A stretch of DNA of 64,000 nt. It comes from an uncultured Bacteroidales bacterium. Lineage in GTDB: Bacteria; Bacteroidota; Bacteroidia; Bacteroidales; Bacteroidaceae. The stretch covers positions 84,736 to 148,735 of the forward strand of contig CADCIO010000006.1 in assembly GCA_902801475.1 (NCBI GenBank), in the 5' to 3' direction. The position numbers and the translations under genes were made by a program. The notes under the pieces are model-generated. The model was not told the DNA's origin. It saw nothing but the letters and a program-made list of their open reading frames with translations, and searched no databases. Below, piece by piece: positions 16,689 through 24,710 of this stretch. Within the stretch, counting starts at the first letter, position 1. Each line of letters opens with the position of its first letter.

Positions 16689-17849
16689 ATGTTTAAAAAT
16701 AGAGAATTTAAGATTTTTCTTAAAAAGACAATATTCCCTTTATTGACTTTGGCAAATAAACTTATTCCAAAGGATGATAAGGTGATATTGCTATATACTG
16801 CAAATAATGGTGTCTCTTTTTGTAATCTAACGATGAGAAAATACCTCTTAGATCATGATTATGATAAGAAATACAAAATATATTGCGGTATTGAAAATAT
16901 GATATATGCAGAGGACATTCCAAGAGTGACTTTTGTTAGTGGAATAAAAGCTCTGTTGGTTTTTCTTAAATCTGCTCATGTTTTTTATACTGTGGGACAA
17001 ATTCCTGTAAAGCCATCTCCAAAACAATGTGTTATACAAATGCAGCATGGAAATGCGGATATAAAGCGTATGGCGAATAGTACTAACATTGGAAATGGTG
17101 ATGAGTTCTTTTTTACATATATGATTTCTCCATCAGATTTCTATATTAAGATACATGCAAAAGCGTACTTATGTAGTGAAAGTAATATTGTTGTTGCAGG
17201 AGATCCCATGTGCGATGAATTATTGACAGCACCTAGAGATTCTTATGATTTTAGCAGATTCAAGAAAGTTCTTTTTTGGGTTCCAACATACCGGCAATCA
17301 GAATATCTTGGATATGATGATTCGCATATTGAAACATTAGTACCATTGTTTCATGAAGAAGATTATGAGGAATTAAATAACATCTTGGAAAGGTATAATA
17401 TTCATCTTATTGTAAAGTTACACCCAGTTCAGACTGCCCCAGAAGGAACTCGAAGGCATTTTAGCCATTTGAGTGTGTTCTCTCATCAGGAGTTTGTTGA
17501 GAGCGAATACGATATGTATACATTGATGGCTCAGTCAGATGGCTTAATCGGCGATTACTCTTCGGCTTCCATGCAGTATTTGTTGACGGATCGCCCTTTA
17601 GCATTTGTGGTTCCTGATCTTGAGGATTATGGTAAGACTCGAGGCTTTATTTTCGAACGGCCAGAAGATTATATGGCAGGACATATCATCAAAACAAAAA
17701 AAGAATTTTATAACTTTATAGATGATTTTGCCAATGACAAGGATTTGTATAAAGAGAAACGTCACAGAGTATGTGATTTGATTTATAAATATCATGATGC
17801 CAATAGTTGTGAACGAATCGTAAAACTGAGTGGTTTGAATTTAGATTAG
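16689..17849 (+). CDS. CDP-glycerol glycerophosphotransferase family protein (TagB/TagF-like)
   Basis: This 386-residue GT-B-like transferase has the family blocks MQHGNAD (near 117), FWVPTYRQSE (near 196), LIVKLHP (near 240) and SDGLIGDYSSASMQYLLTDR (near 280-300). Known members transfer glycerol phosphate or ribitol phosphate from a CDP donor in Gram-positive teichoic acid synthesis, and some serve capsules of Gram-negatives. Located after a CDP-donor fusion enzyme and an aminotransferase, it probably transfers the phospho-polyol, possibly amino-substituted, that they make. It is an interfacial enzyme without membrane spans; its Lys-rich N-terminus (KIFLKKTIFPLL) may bind the membrane. Confidence 0.88.
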   Translation: MFKNREFKIFLKKTIFPLLTLANKLIPKDDKVILLYTANNGVSFCNLTMRKYLLDHDYDKKYKIYCGIENMIYAEDIPRVTFVSGIKALLVFLKSAHVFYTVGQIPVKPSPKQCVIQMQHGNADIKRMANSTNIGNGDEFFFTYMISPSDFYIKIHAKAYLCSESNIVVAGDPMCDELLTAPRDSYDFSRFKKVLFWVPTYRQSEYLGYDDSHIETLVPLFHEEDYEELNNILERYNIHLIVKLHPVQTAPEGTRRHFSHLSVFSHQEFVESEYDMYTLMAQSDGLIGDYSSASMQYLLTDRPLAFVVPDLEDYGKTRGFIFERPEDYMAGHIIKTKKEFYNFIDDFANDKDLYKEKRHRVCDLIYKYHDANSCERIVKLSGLNLD

Positions 17850-17911
17850 TTTGTTAATTACCGACATTGCACAATTTTGTTATACGAATATATTTGTTAT
17901 GGTGGCTTTTG

Positions 17912-17947
17912 TTTGTTTCGAATATATATGCTGAGGTCATATCTTTG
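17912..17947 (+). promoter_or_regulatory. Possible internal promoter before the SDR gene
   Basis: TATCTTTG at 17940-17947 fits the Bacteroidota -7 element TAnnTTTG, in the 144-base gap after the TagF-like gene. A TTTG lies at 17912-17915, but the 24-base spacing is longer than the usual 19-21, so this is tentative. Confidence 0.35.
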
Positions 17948-17993
17948 TTTTGTGGTCAGAATGGCGGTAACTATAGAGTAAAATAATAAAGAA

Positions 17994-19001
17994 ATGATTA
18001 CAAAGGATGATTTTATATTGATAACAGGTGGTTCTGGTTTTATCGGTACCAACTTGATAGAACTGTTTGAAGAAAAAGGCTATCAATTTGTTAATTATGA
18101 TAAGGCTGATGTGACGAAGAAAAACCAGCATAAGTATTGGCATGAGGGAAATATTATGAATAAAGAGGCTTTAGCTGCTGCTTTTGACAAGTATAAGCCC
18201 ACAATTGTTATTCACCTTGCTGCAAGAACAGATACGTTGAGCGATAAACTGGAAGATTATATTGAAAATACAGAAGGTACAGAGAATGTAGTGAACGAAA
18301 TCATGAAGCATGATTACGTTAAACATGCTCTTTTTGCTTCAACGCAGTATGTTTATAAAGACAAAGCGATACCCTTCGGCTTATCAGATGATAGTTATGC
18401 TCCTCATACAGTGTATGGTATCAGCAAGAAAATGGATGAGGAATATATTAGGAAGGCTGGGATGAAATGCAAATGGACAATATTCAGACCTTGTAATGTA
18501 TGGGGACCTTGGCACATGCGTTATCCTAATGAGTTATGGAAGTTTATCGCAAAGGGAATGTATGTGCATCCCAGTAGGAAGCCTGTCATCAGAACATATG
18601 CATACGTGAAAAATCTTGTGAAACAGTTGGATGCTATTATGAATACATCAGATGAACTGTCGGATAAGAAAACATATTATTTGGGTGATATGCCGATTGA
18701 CAGTTATGTGTGGTTGAATGCCTTATCAAAAGAAATAACAGGTAAGAATATCAAACGTATACCCAAGTTCTTCTTTGCTGCAGGTGCATTGATGGGGGAT
18801 TTACTTCGTTTGTTCGGTATCAACTTTCCTCTTTATTCCATGCGCTATCGGAATATGATAGAGGATTTCTATGCTCCCAGCAACGTTACCATTTCACTAT
18901 TTGGCGCATTTAGCCAAAGTTATGAGCAGAATGTGAAAGAAACCATTGACTGGCTGAGAGGAGATGGGAAAGAATACTTTGATTATTGGAAAAATAGATA
19001 G
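17994..19001 (+). CDS. NAD-dependent SDR epimerase/dehydratase
   Basis: This 335-residue extended SDR has the NAD-binding LITGGSGFIGTNL (residues about 9-21), the IHLAARTDT block and the catalytic YGISKKMDEEY (Tyr-x3-Lys) near residue 142. It should modify a nucleotide sugar, by epimerisation or dehydration, for the repeat unit. The C-terminal part (FFAAGALMGDLLRLFG) is more hydrophobic than typical, as in SDR enzymes that work near membranes. It follows a possible internal promoter and is 17 bases from the acyltransferase. Specific activity cannot be inferred. Confidence 0.87.
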   Translation: MITKDDFILITGGSGFIGTNLIELFEEKGYQFVNYDKADVTKKNQHKYWHEGNIMNKEALAAAFDKYKPTIVIHLAARTDTLSDKLEDYIENTEGTENVVNEIMKHDYVKHALFASTQYVYKDKAIPFGLSDDSYAPHTVYGISKKMDEEYIRKAGMKCKWTIFRPCNVWGPWHMRYPNELWKFIAKGMYVHPSRKPVIRTYAYVKNLVKQLDAIMNTSDELSDKKTYYLGDMPIDSYVWLNALSKEITGKNIKRIPKFFFAAGALMGDLLRLFGINFPLYSMRYRNMIEDFYAPSNVTISLFGAFSQSYEQNVKETIDWLRGDGKEYFDYWKNR

Positions 19002-19018
19002 AAGCATCAAAAGGAAAG

Positions 19019-20098
19019 ATGAAAAAGGCAATATCATTGGGCATCCGGGAAGAAAAAAGATTACAATATATAGATCTGGCAAAGGGATTTAGTATTACGG
19101 AAGTGGTTCTCTACCATATTTTCGTTCACTTGGATAATGTCCCAACAATTGTAAACTCTATATCATTATTTCGATTACCATTATTCTTTTTCTTGTCAGG
19201 TTTGTTTTTTAAAGAATATGATGGATTTACAGACTTTTTCCGAAGGAAGGTCAATAAGTTGTTGATACCATTTGCTTTTTTCTATTTTGTGACATCTTTT
19301 GCAATGCCCAATATTCTTAATATATTGGGGCATACTGTGAAACATACAGAATCTTTGGGATTAAGTGGATTGTGGGCATTTATTGTAGAAGAAGAGTTTT
19401 CAAATAGTTCGCTATGGTTTCTGTGGGCGCTTTTCTTGTTAAGTCTTTACTTTTACGCGATTCTTGTCCCTGTGAAGAAAATATCATCAAATCCCAAGAT
19501 AATAGCATTTTGTATTACTGTCTGTGGTTTCACGATAGGTATAATAGGCTCAGTTTTCCTCGCAACTCCCCCTCGATATAACCTGCCTGGATTTATTGAT
19601 TCGGCGATGTCTGCTTTGCCATTCTTTGTAATGGGGTATTTGTTTAATAAGTTCACGGACATCTTAGTGCCTAATAAATGGGATAAATATCTGCCTATTA
19701 TTGTTGTAGCGTGCTTTGCTTTAGTTTTCTATGTGGGTGGAAGCTGTAGTTACAAAGAAAATAATTATCATATTACTCCGATTTTGCAGTATGTGTGTGG
19801 TATGGCAGGCACTTTGGGTGTTGTTTTGGGGGCAAAGATGTTAGGCGACCTACCTTTCATAACATATTGGGGAAGATACTCTCTTATGATTCTTGTTACC
19901 CATGGTCTTTTATTGCAAATATACGTACCTATTGGAAACAAATTTTTAGCTGCACTGCCACAGCTTGTAATTGTTTTTGTTATTTTGATTGCTGTAATGT
20001 TTACTTATCAGTTACTCATCCCTTTGATGAAGAAATATTTACCATACGTTACTGCCCAAAAAGATCTGATAAATGTTTCTAAGACTACAAACAAATAG
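19019..20098 (+). CDS. Acyltransferase 3 family membrane protein (second copy)
   Basis: This 359-residue membrane protein has about ten helices. The family start reads RLQYIDLAKGFSITEVVLYH with the conserved His, followed by FRLPLFFFLSGLFF. It probably adds an acetyl or similar acyl group to the surface glycan. It is the last glycan gene before the accessory island, which begins with a wecG fragment 50 bases later. It resembles the copy at 7152 only at family level. Confidence 0.88.
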   Translation: MKKAISLGIREEKRLQYIDLAKGFSITEVVLYHIFVHLDNVPTIVNSISLFRLPLFFFLSGLFFKEYDGFTDFFRRKVNKLLIPFAFFYFVTSFAMPNILNILGHTVKHTESLGLSGLWAFIVEEEFSNSSLWFLWALFLLSLYFYAILVPVKKISSNPKIIAFCITVCGFTIGIIGSVFLATPPRYNLPGFIDSAMSALPFFVMGYLFNKFTDILVPNKWDKYLPIIVVACFALVFYVGGSCSYKENNYHITPILQYVCGMAGTLGVVLGAKMLGDLPFITYWGRYSLMILVTHGLLLQIYVPIGNKFLAALPQLVIVFVILIAVMFTYQLLIPLMKKYLPYVTAQKDLINVSKTTNK

Positions 20099-20149
20099 TG
20101 GGGATACCATTAAAGGCATCACACTTTTTATTAATCATTTTTAAGTTAT

Positions 20150-20329
20150 ATGTTGAGGCTGAAGAATTTGGATATTGTTGAATCAAAAGAGAAATTAGGC
20201 TATATTCCTGATGGGAAAACGCTCATCAATACCGTCAATGCACACTCATTTAATACAGCTCAGAAGGATGAGTTGTTTGCAGAATATATTCCTCTATGGA
20301 ATAACGATTGCCTCGTGGGGGATGAATAG
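20150..20329 (+). pseudogene. Truncated 5' fragment of a wecG-like gene
   Basis: The open stretch of 59 codons starting MLRLKNLDIVESKEKLG continues IPDGKTLINTVNAHSFNTAQ. It matches the start of the intact wecG-like gene at 23903 nearly residue for residue up to about base 20284 (FAE), then diverges to a foreign tail and stops. DNA identity over about 110 bases is high (roughly 90 percent by eye). The catalytic part is absent, so it is a dead duplicate. It accounts for most of the gene-free stretch 20099-20403; the remainder (20335-20386) is heptad repeat DNA. Confidence 0.85.
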
Positions 20330-20334
20330 AAGGG

Positions 20335-20386
20335 TTATAGGTGAGATGTTATAGAGGGGATAACGGTTAATGGTTAGAAAAAGGCT
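20335..20386 (+). repeat. Degenerate GGTTATN/GGTTAAN heptads
   Basis: A run of GGTTATAGGTGAGATG-type and GGTTAATGGTTAG-type units sits between the wecG fragment and the membrane-protein gene. It is the same family as the array at 2011. Confidence 0.6.
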
Positions 20387-20403
20387 GGAAGGAAGTTCAA
20401 GAA

Positions 20404-21750
20404 ATGCCATGGAGAGAATTTGTGAATGGGAGGAACGTGATGAATAAAGTGAAGAAATGGACAAATCATAACGGAAATAAATGTTTCCGTTTCTTGGAAC
20501 GGGAAGAATTTGAACGTCCTTGGATAATAGTTCTGGTAGCAATTCTGCTTGTTGCTGTTATTGGTATAGAGTATATCGTGTATGGAAGTTGCTATACCCT
20601 TGTTCCTAATCTTGTCCTATTTCTTTTTGCCTTTTTGTGGTGGACAACAATCCCCTTAAAATCTAATGAGGCTGTTATAGAGAAAATCGTACATGAGTTG
20701 ATGGATAAGACTGTTGATGCTGACGCAAAGGTGGCAGGAACAACTGTCGTTAAAAGCTTTGTGCATTATGATATGAGAGGGACATATGCCATTATTACAG
20801 GCAGGTGCTTTTTGGTTCTGTTGAAGAATGGAGTGGTGTGGGAATACCCCTTTGTATATCATAGTCCCACGAATGATTATGAAGGGTTTTATGAGTGTGG
20901 AAGGAATTATACGATATGTAGAAACGAAAATCATATCCGAGCAATATGTCCCCAACGCTGGCGCCGTTTTGTGAGTAAGTTCAAGATGTCTGATAAAACC
21001 CAATTAGGTGTACTAATAGTGATAATTCTTGCAATCGGTTGTCTAGTGTTTGGTTTGTTCTGTTGGATGATCTATGTGCTCAAATGGTGGTCTTTGGTTA
21101 TTCTCATAGGTTTTTCTATGTTGTGGGGGGCTTTGGAATTGGTGGCAAGAATAACGCAGAATCAGAAAGGACGTACAATAGAGACAATGGTTTTATATTT
21201 AAGAACCATTGTGTATTGTCTTATAAGCATGGCTCATCCTTTCATAACAATCGTTGGAACTTATTTCTTTGTGTTTATATATGCATTTGCCATGCCTGCT
21301 ATAGGGTTGATTGCAATGAAAGGAATTTGTAATTGGAATATTCTTTCAGAGACAATTGTATTTTTGGCTATTTCCTTTGGTTCTATTCTTTGTTCACATT
21401 CATACTCGATTACAAAATGGCTTATTCACCAAACTCCATTACGTAACTGGGGAAATCATCAATATGAATATTATAGAGAAGAACTTGCTGTTTATCTGAT
21501 TCATCCAAGTAATGTGATTTTCCTGTTGTATTTGATGTACTTTGTGTTCTTGGGAATTTCAGGATTTCTTCAAATTCAAAATGGAGCCTATTTGATATCT
21601 GAAAAATACGACACTGCAATATTTAAAGCATTCCTTGTTTATATTGCATTTACTAATATGCGTTTAAAAGCAAAAGATGCAGAGATAGATGCAAAGGAAC
21701 TGTTGAAGCGTACGTTACAATTGTTTATCTATGATAAGTGCAAGCCATGA
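20404..21750 (+). CDS. Multi-pass membrane protein of unknown function, coupled to HEPN gene
   Basis: This is a 448-residue protein I do not recognise. Two hydrophobic segments lie near residues 40-80. A soluble region of about 110 residues follows with a mixed strand pattern (AGTTVVKSFVHYDMRGTYAI, then FYECGRNYTICRNENHIRAI), resembling a small sensory or PH-like domain. Then come about six membrane helices (residues about 200-415) and a Lys-rich cytoplasmic tail. ATG 20404 is used; ATG 20440 (MNKVKKW) is an equally good start. The stop overlaps the HEPN gene start as ATGA, so the two are co-translated. Membrane protein plus HEPN nuclease is a plausible layout for an anti-phage or stress system, but this is inference. 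Confidence 0.75.
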   Translation: MPWREFVNGRNVMNKVKKWTNHNGNKCFRFLEREEFERPWIIVLVAILLVAVIGIEYIVYGSCYTLVPNLVLFLFAFLWWTTIPLKSNEAVIEKIVHELMDKTVDADAKVAGTTVVKSFVHYDMRGTYAIITGRCFLVLLKNGVVWEYPFVYHSPTNDYEGFYECGRNYTICRNENHIRAICPQRWRRFVSKFKMSDKTQLGVLIVIILAIGCLVFGLFCWMIYVLKWWSLVILIGFSMLWGALELVARITQNQKGRTIETMVLYLRTIVYCLISMAHPFITIVGTYFFVFIYAFAMPAIGLIAMKGICNWNILSETIVFLAISFGSILCSHSYSITKWLIHQTPLRNWGNHQYEYYREELAVYLIHPSNVIFLLYLMYFVFLGISGFLQIQNGAYLISEKYDTAIFKAFLVYIAFTNMRLKAKDAEIDAKELLKRTLQLFIYDKCKP

Positions 21751-22691
21751 TGAAGGGGTATAAATATAGGAGTGCACATTTTGTTAACTTCGCAGATAGG
21801 TATGCGATCGAATGGCGCTTACTTGGGAGACGTTTTTCTTTCCGACATGAAGATTCATTTGTCTCTCTTGTAATTCCTTCTGTTATACAGAGATTTGGTT
21901 TCCCGGAGCTTCGCATCCCAAATCTAATGGAAATTTACAAGATAGATGAAGATAATTATGGTAAAGTCAATAGTTATGTGAGCTTAGACTCACCAGTAAA
22001 CATTGATGTATGGATTTCAACAATATTCGTTGAGTGTTACACTAATAATCCCCTTAAGGTAAACTCTGCATGGGTAGAGAATCAAGCAAAACGTATTGTC
22101 TATGCTCTTCAAATAATCAATCCAGATGCAATTCGTATTCCTTCAGACGAAGTACCCAATATTTTGTGTAGAGTGAAAAATTTCGTTGAGTTTCAAGAGA
22201 ATGGAAGTCCGCAACATGGTGTTAATATCGCCACGGTTTATGATGATAGGGAAGGCAGGTTGTCATTTCATGAGATCATGACTGCCATCAAAAATGCCAA
22301 TAAGGCTATATCTGCTCCATATGAAATGCTTAGTAATGCGCAGATGAACTTATCTCGCCATGATTGGCGTGCAGCCGTCTTGAATTGTGCTACCGCCATT
22401 GAAGTGATGATCAAGAAGAAAATTATTACATACTTTGATACAGAAGAAGTCCCAAACAAACTAAGAGAATATGTATTGAGTAAGGCAGATGGTTATAAGC
22501 GACTTTGTGAATTATGCAAGAAACTGTCAATATCATTGGCAAAAATGCCCAATGTGGAGGGAGAAGTTATGAGGGTGCGACATAGAGTAATTCATGGTGG
22601 ATATGTGCCTTCTCCCAAAGAAGCTAACAATGCTTATTTGTTGACAAGGCAATCATTGGCCGCATTGAATGTGCCAATGTTTGAAGAGTGA
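21747..22691 (+). CDS. HEPN-domain protein (putative RNase), unknown system
   Basis: This 314-residue protein ends in a helical domain with the HEPN signature R-x4-H in RVRHRVIHGGY (about residues 277-282). It is preceded by the paired helix LNCATAIEVMIKKKI (near 211-225), as in Apea-like HEPN proteins. HEPN domains are often metal-independent RNases in defence and toxin systems. The N-terminal two thirds (about 1-190) are mixed alpha/beta with no motif I recognise and may be a sensor. ATG 21747 overlaps the stop of the membrane-protein gene as ATGA; an in-frame GTG at 21738 is less likely. The pair lies in an island with a toxin-antitoxin module between duplicated gene fragments, which suggests acquisition by transfer. 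Confidence 0.75.
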   Translation: MMKGYKYRSAHFVNFADRYAIEWRLLGRRFSFRHEDSFVSLVIPSVIQRFGFPELRIPNLMEIYKIDEDNYGKVNSYVSLDSPVNIDVWISTIFVECYTNNPLKVNSAWVENQAKRIVYALQIINPDAIRIPSDEVPNILCRVKNFVEFQENGSPQHGVNIATVYDDREGRLSFHEIMTAIKNANKAISAPYEMLSNAQMNLSRHDWRAAVLNCATAIEVMIKKKIITYFDTEEVPNKLREYVLSKADGYKRLCELCKKLSISLAKMPNVEGEVMRVRHRVIHGGYVPSPKEANNAYLLTRQSLAALNVPMFEE

Positions 22692-22762
22692 GAGGGGAAC
22701 GGTCTCTGATTCGTATGGTGAGTGAAAGGTAAAAGGCTTTTCGAATTGATAATTGTGGGGAG

Positions 22763-22812
22763 GAAATTGAGAATTGAGAATCGAAAGAAGCTTTGAAGTA
22801 TTCCTGATGGGA
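22763..22812 (+). pseudogene. Second, very short wecG 5' fragment
   Basis: About 50 bases ending in ATTCCTGATGGGA align with 23915-23968 of the intact wecG-like gene with few changes and two small gaps, including a shared run TCGAAAGAAGC. It has no coding capacity and looks like another scar of the same sequence, now within the gap 22692-22918. Confidence 0.65.
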
Positions 22813-22860
22813 AATAATCTGTGCCATCTGTATGAGAGATAATAATAAAGTATCCAATTA

Positions 22861-22892
22861 TTTGGTGAAATAAAAAATAATATCTACTTTTG
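22861..22892 (+). promoter_or_regulatory. Bacteroidota-type promoter for the toxin-antitoxin pair
   Basis: TTTG at 22861-22864 and TACTTTTG at 22885-22892 are 20 bases apart, an exact fit to the TTTG-N19-21-TAnnTTTG consensus. The antitoxin ATG lies 27 bases downstream. Confidence 0.75.
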
Positions 22893-22918
22893 CGCCCAAG
22901 AACAAAAACATTAAAGGT

Positions 22919-23227
22919 ATGTGCACGTATAATGTAAGAATAGACGACGCAGTGATGGAGCGGGCTAAACCTCACTTCGGAGGAGCTGATGCCATGCAAT
23001 TGTGGATAGAAAGACAATTGCAAAAAATGTTAATGGATTATGTGTGGCATCTCGAACATGATAAAAACAAAGCGTTGGAGAAAAAGGAACTGTTTAGGAG
23101 GCTGGAAGCTATCAAAGGAGATTCTGATGGCCTGTTCAAATTAGGAGGCATCCTGGGAAAGCCTGAGGAGAATTTCTCATGGGAACAGTTGCGTGATGAC
23201 GTTGTTCGTGAAAAATACGGAATATGA
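22919..23227 (+). CDS. Antitoxin of a PIN-type toxin-antitoxin pair
   Basis: This 102-residue protein starts with a short strand and helices (YNVRIDDAVMERAKPHFGG, then DAMQLWIERQLQKML) consistent with a ribbon-helix-helix DNA-binding domain. It is followed by a charged helix and a C-terminal tail containing WEQLRDDVVREKYG, the usual toxin-wrapping region. It overlaps the PIN toxin by 4 bases (ATGA) and has its own promoter, so it very likely neutralises the toxin and represses the operon. The call rests mainly on the partner and gene order. Confidence 0.78.
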   Translation: MCTYNVRIDDAVMERAKPHFGGADAMQLWIERQLQKMLMDYVWHLEHDKNKALEKKELFRRLEAIKGDSDGLFKLGGILGKPEENFSWEQLRDDVVREKYGI

Positions 23228-23679
23228 ATATCTTTATTGACACAAACGTAGTCCTTGAGAACTTCATCATACGTGAGGATTTCAATACAGCTCATCAACT
23301 TTTTCAGAGACTTCAGCAGGAAAAGCATCCTTTGTATATGTCTGTGGGAAGTTTCTATACAATGGTTTTCTTGATTGACAAGTACCTCAGGAAAGAACTG
23401 GAGCTTTGGGGAGAGGAGCGTATATCGGCTTTGCGACAAATCACGACAAAAATCTTGCAGACAATACGCGTGGCAGAACATGATAATGAAAGTTTGCTTC
23501 GAGGTGTCAATAACATCCAGTTTAAGGATATTGAAGATAGTTGTCAGTATGAACTTGCTCAGAAGATAGGTTGCGAAATATTGCTGACTTTTAACACTTC
23601 GGATTTTCCAACAGGAAATGCCGATCTTGTCCAAGTGCTAACACCGCAACAATATTTAGAGCTCGATGTGAATAAATGA
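23224..23679 (+). CDS. PIN-domain ribonuclease toxin (VapC-like)
   Basis: This 151-residue PIN protein has the first acidic residue in IFIDTNVVLEN (Asp6), a central acidic block FKDIEDSCQY (around residues 100-109) and the final NTSDFP (around residue 124), together giving the metal site of PIN nucleases. VapC-type toxins cut tRNA or rRNA when the antitoxin is degraded. It is translationally coupled to the antitoxin. The pair is inside the accessory island, where it may stabilise the region against loss. Confidence 0.87.
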   Translation: MNIFIDTNVVLENFIIREDFNTAHQLFQRLQQEKHPLYMSVGSFYTMVFLIDKYLRKELELWGEERISALRQITTKILQTIRVAEHDNESLLRGVNNIQFKDIEDSCQYELAQKIGCEILLTFNTSDFPTGNADLVQVLTPQQYLELDVNK

Positions 23680-23798
23680 TTTCAAACTCTTTCTGCGCTC
23701 TCTGCGATTTGACTTAGTCTTCCTCTGTCACGACTCGGCCATTATCAAGCAAGCTTGAATGGCTCTTGCTGCTCCATCGGTTCTGCGAGAGATAAATA

Positions 23799-23830
23799 AC
23801 TGTCAACTGTCAATTGTCAACTGTCAATTT
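23799..23830 (+). repeat. CTGTCAA heptad array
   Basis: Four to five copies of the CTGTCAA/TTGTCAA 7-mer lie in the gap after the PIN toxin. Confidence 0.8.
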
Positions 23831-23834
23831 GATA

Positions 23835-23863
23835 AATCTGTGTCATCTGTGCAATCTGTGTGC
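23835..23863 (+). repeat. ATCTGTGTN nonamer array
   Basis: Three tandem 9-mers of the ATCTGTGTC/ATCTGTGCA type follow the heptads directly. They are the reverse complement of the CACAGATNN family at 24711 and 27305. Confidence 0.78.
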
Positions 23864-23902
23864 CATTAATTTCTCTGTACCAAAAACACTGTGTTACTCG
23901 AC

Positions 23903-24697
23903 ATGAAATTAGGTGAATTGAAAATTGTTGAATCGAAAGAAGCATTGAAAGCTATTCCTGATGGGAAGACGCTCATCAATACCATCAATGCACATTCATT
24001 TAATACAGCTCAGAAGGATGAATTGTTTGCAGAAGCGTTGAAGAATGGGGATTATCTCATTCCTGACGGGGCAAGCATCATTCAGGCTTGTAAGTTCCTG
24101 AAAGCGAAAAGTCAGCCGAAAGAAAGAATCGCGGGATGGGATCTGTTCGTCTTTGAGATGCAAAGGCTTGAAAGTAAGAGGTTAGAGGTTAGAGGTGAGA
24201 GGTTAGCGGTTAGAGGTGAGAGGTTAGCGGTTAGTGGTGAGAAGGAAAAGTTGCGGGTGATGTTCATGGGGTCATCGGAGAAGGTGCTGGGGAGAATACG
24301 TGAACAGGCGGCGATAGATTATCCCCATTTGGAGGTGGTGACATATTCACCGCCCTATAAACCGGAGTTCTCTGATGAGGATAATGCTGCCATCATCCAG
24401 GCAATCAATGATGCCAATCCTGATTTGCTGTGGGTCGGCATGACGGCTCCCAAGCAGGAGAAATGGACATATAGCCATTGGAAGGAACTGAATATCCATT
24501 GTCATGTCGGTACAATTGGAGCTGTGTTCGATTTCTATGCAGGCACAGCAAAGCGTGCTCCTGAATGGTGGCAGAACCATTCTCTGGAATGGCTGTACAG
24601 ACTATGTATAGAACCGAAAAGAATGTGGAGGCGATATATATTGGGAAATCCTCTGTTTGTTTGGAATGTGATAAAGGAATTGAGAGTTGATAGTTGA
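23903..24697 (+). CDS. WecG/TagA/CpsF family glycosyltransferase (first copy)
   Basis: This 264-residue enzyme belongs to the GT26 family, which transfers a HexNAc or similar sugar onto a lipid-linked acceptor. Seen: TINAHSFNTAQKDELF near residue 29, YLIPDGASII near 50, WVGMTAPKQEKW near 175 and GAVFDFYAGTAKRAPEWWQ near 200, all family blocks. Residues about 91-113 (RLEVRGE, RLAVRGE, RLAVSGE) are a seven-residue repeat translated from GTTAGAG heptads at 24175-24242, between two conserved parts of the fold. The last residues (RVDS) also come from a heptad array. ATG 23903 is preferred over an in-frame GTG at 23891. Two fragments of its 5' end lie upstream at 20150 and 22763. Confidence 0.9.
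   Translation: MKLGELKIVESKEALKAIPDGKTLINTINAHSFNTAQKDELFAEALKNGDYLIPDGASIIQACKFLKAKSQPKERIAGWDLFVFEMQRLESKRLEVRGERLAVRGERLAVSGEKEKLRVMFMGSSEKVLGRIREQAAIDYPHLEVVTYSPPYKPEFSDEDNAAIIQAINDANPDLLWVGMTAPKQEKWTYSHWKELNIHCHVGTIGAVFDFYAGTAKRAPEWWQNHSLEWLYRLCIEPKRMWRRYILGNPLFVWNVIKELRVDS
24175..24242 (+). repeat. In-frame GTTAGAG/GTTAGCG heptad array in a glycosyltransferase gene
   Basis: About nine tandem 7-mers (GTTAGAG, GTGAGAG, GTTAGCG) are read through as three copies of a seven-residue peptide. Confidence 0.9.
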
Positions 24698-24709
24698 GAG
24701 TTGATAGTT
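24681..24709 (+). repeat. TTGAGAG/TTGATAG heptad array
   Basis: Four 7-mers overlap the last codons and the stop of the preceding glycosyltransferase gene. This begins the gene-free stretch 24698-25045, which otherwise holds nonamer arrays, unremarkable AT-rich DNA and the ATPase promoter region. Confidence 0.8.
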
Positions 24710-24710
24710 A

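Noticed and set aside
23799..23863. Possible CRISPR array in the repeat-rich gaps
   Set aside because: The units are contiguous 7- and 9-mers without spacers of constant length, and there are no cas genes in the window.
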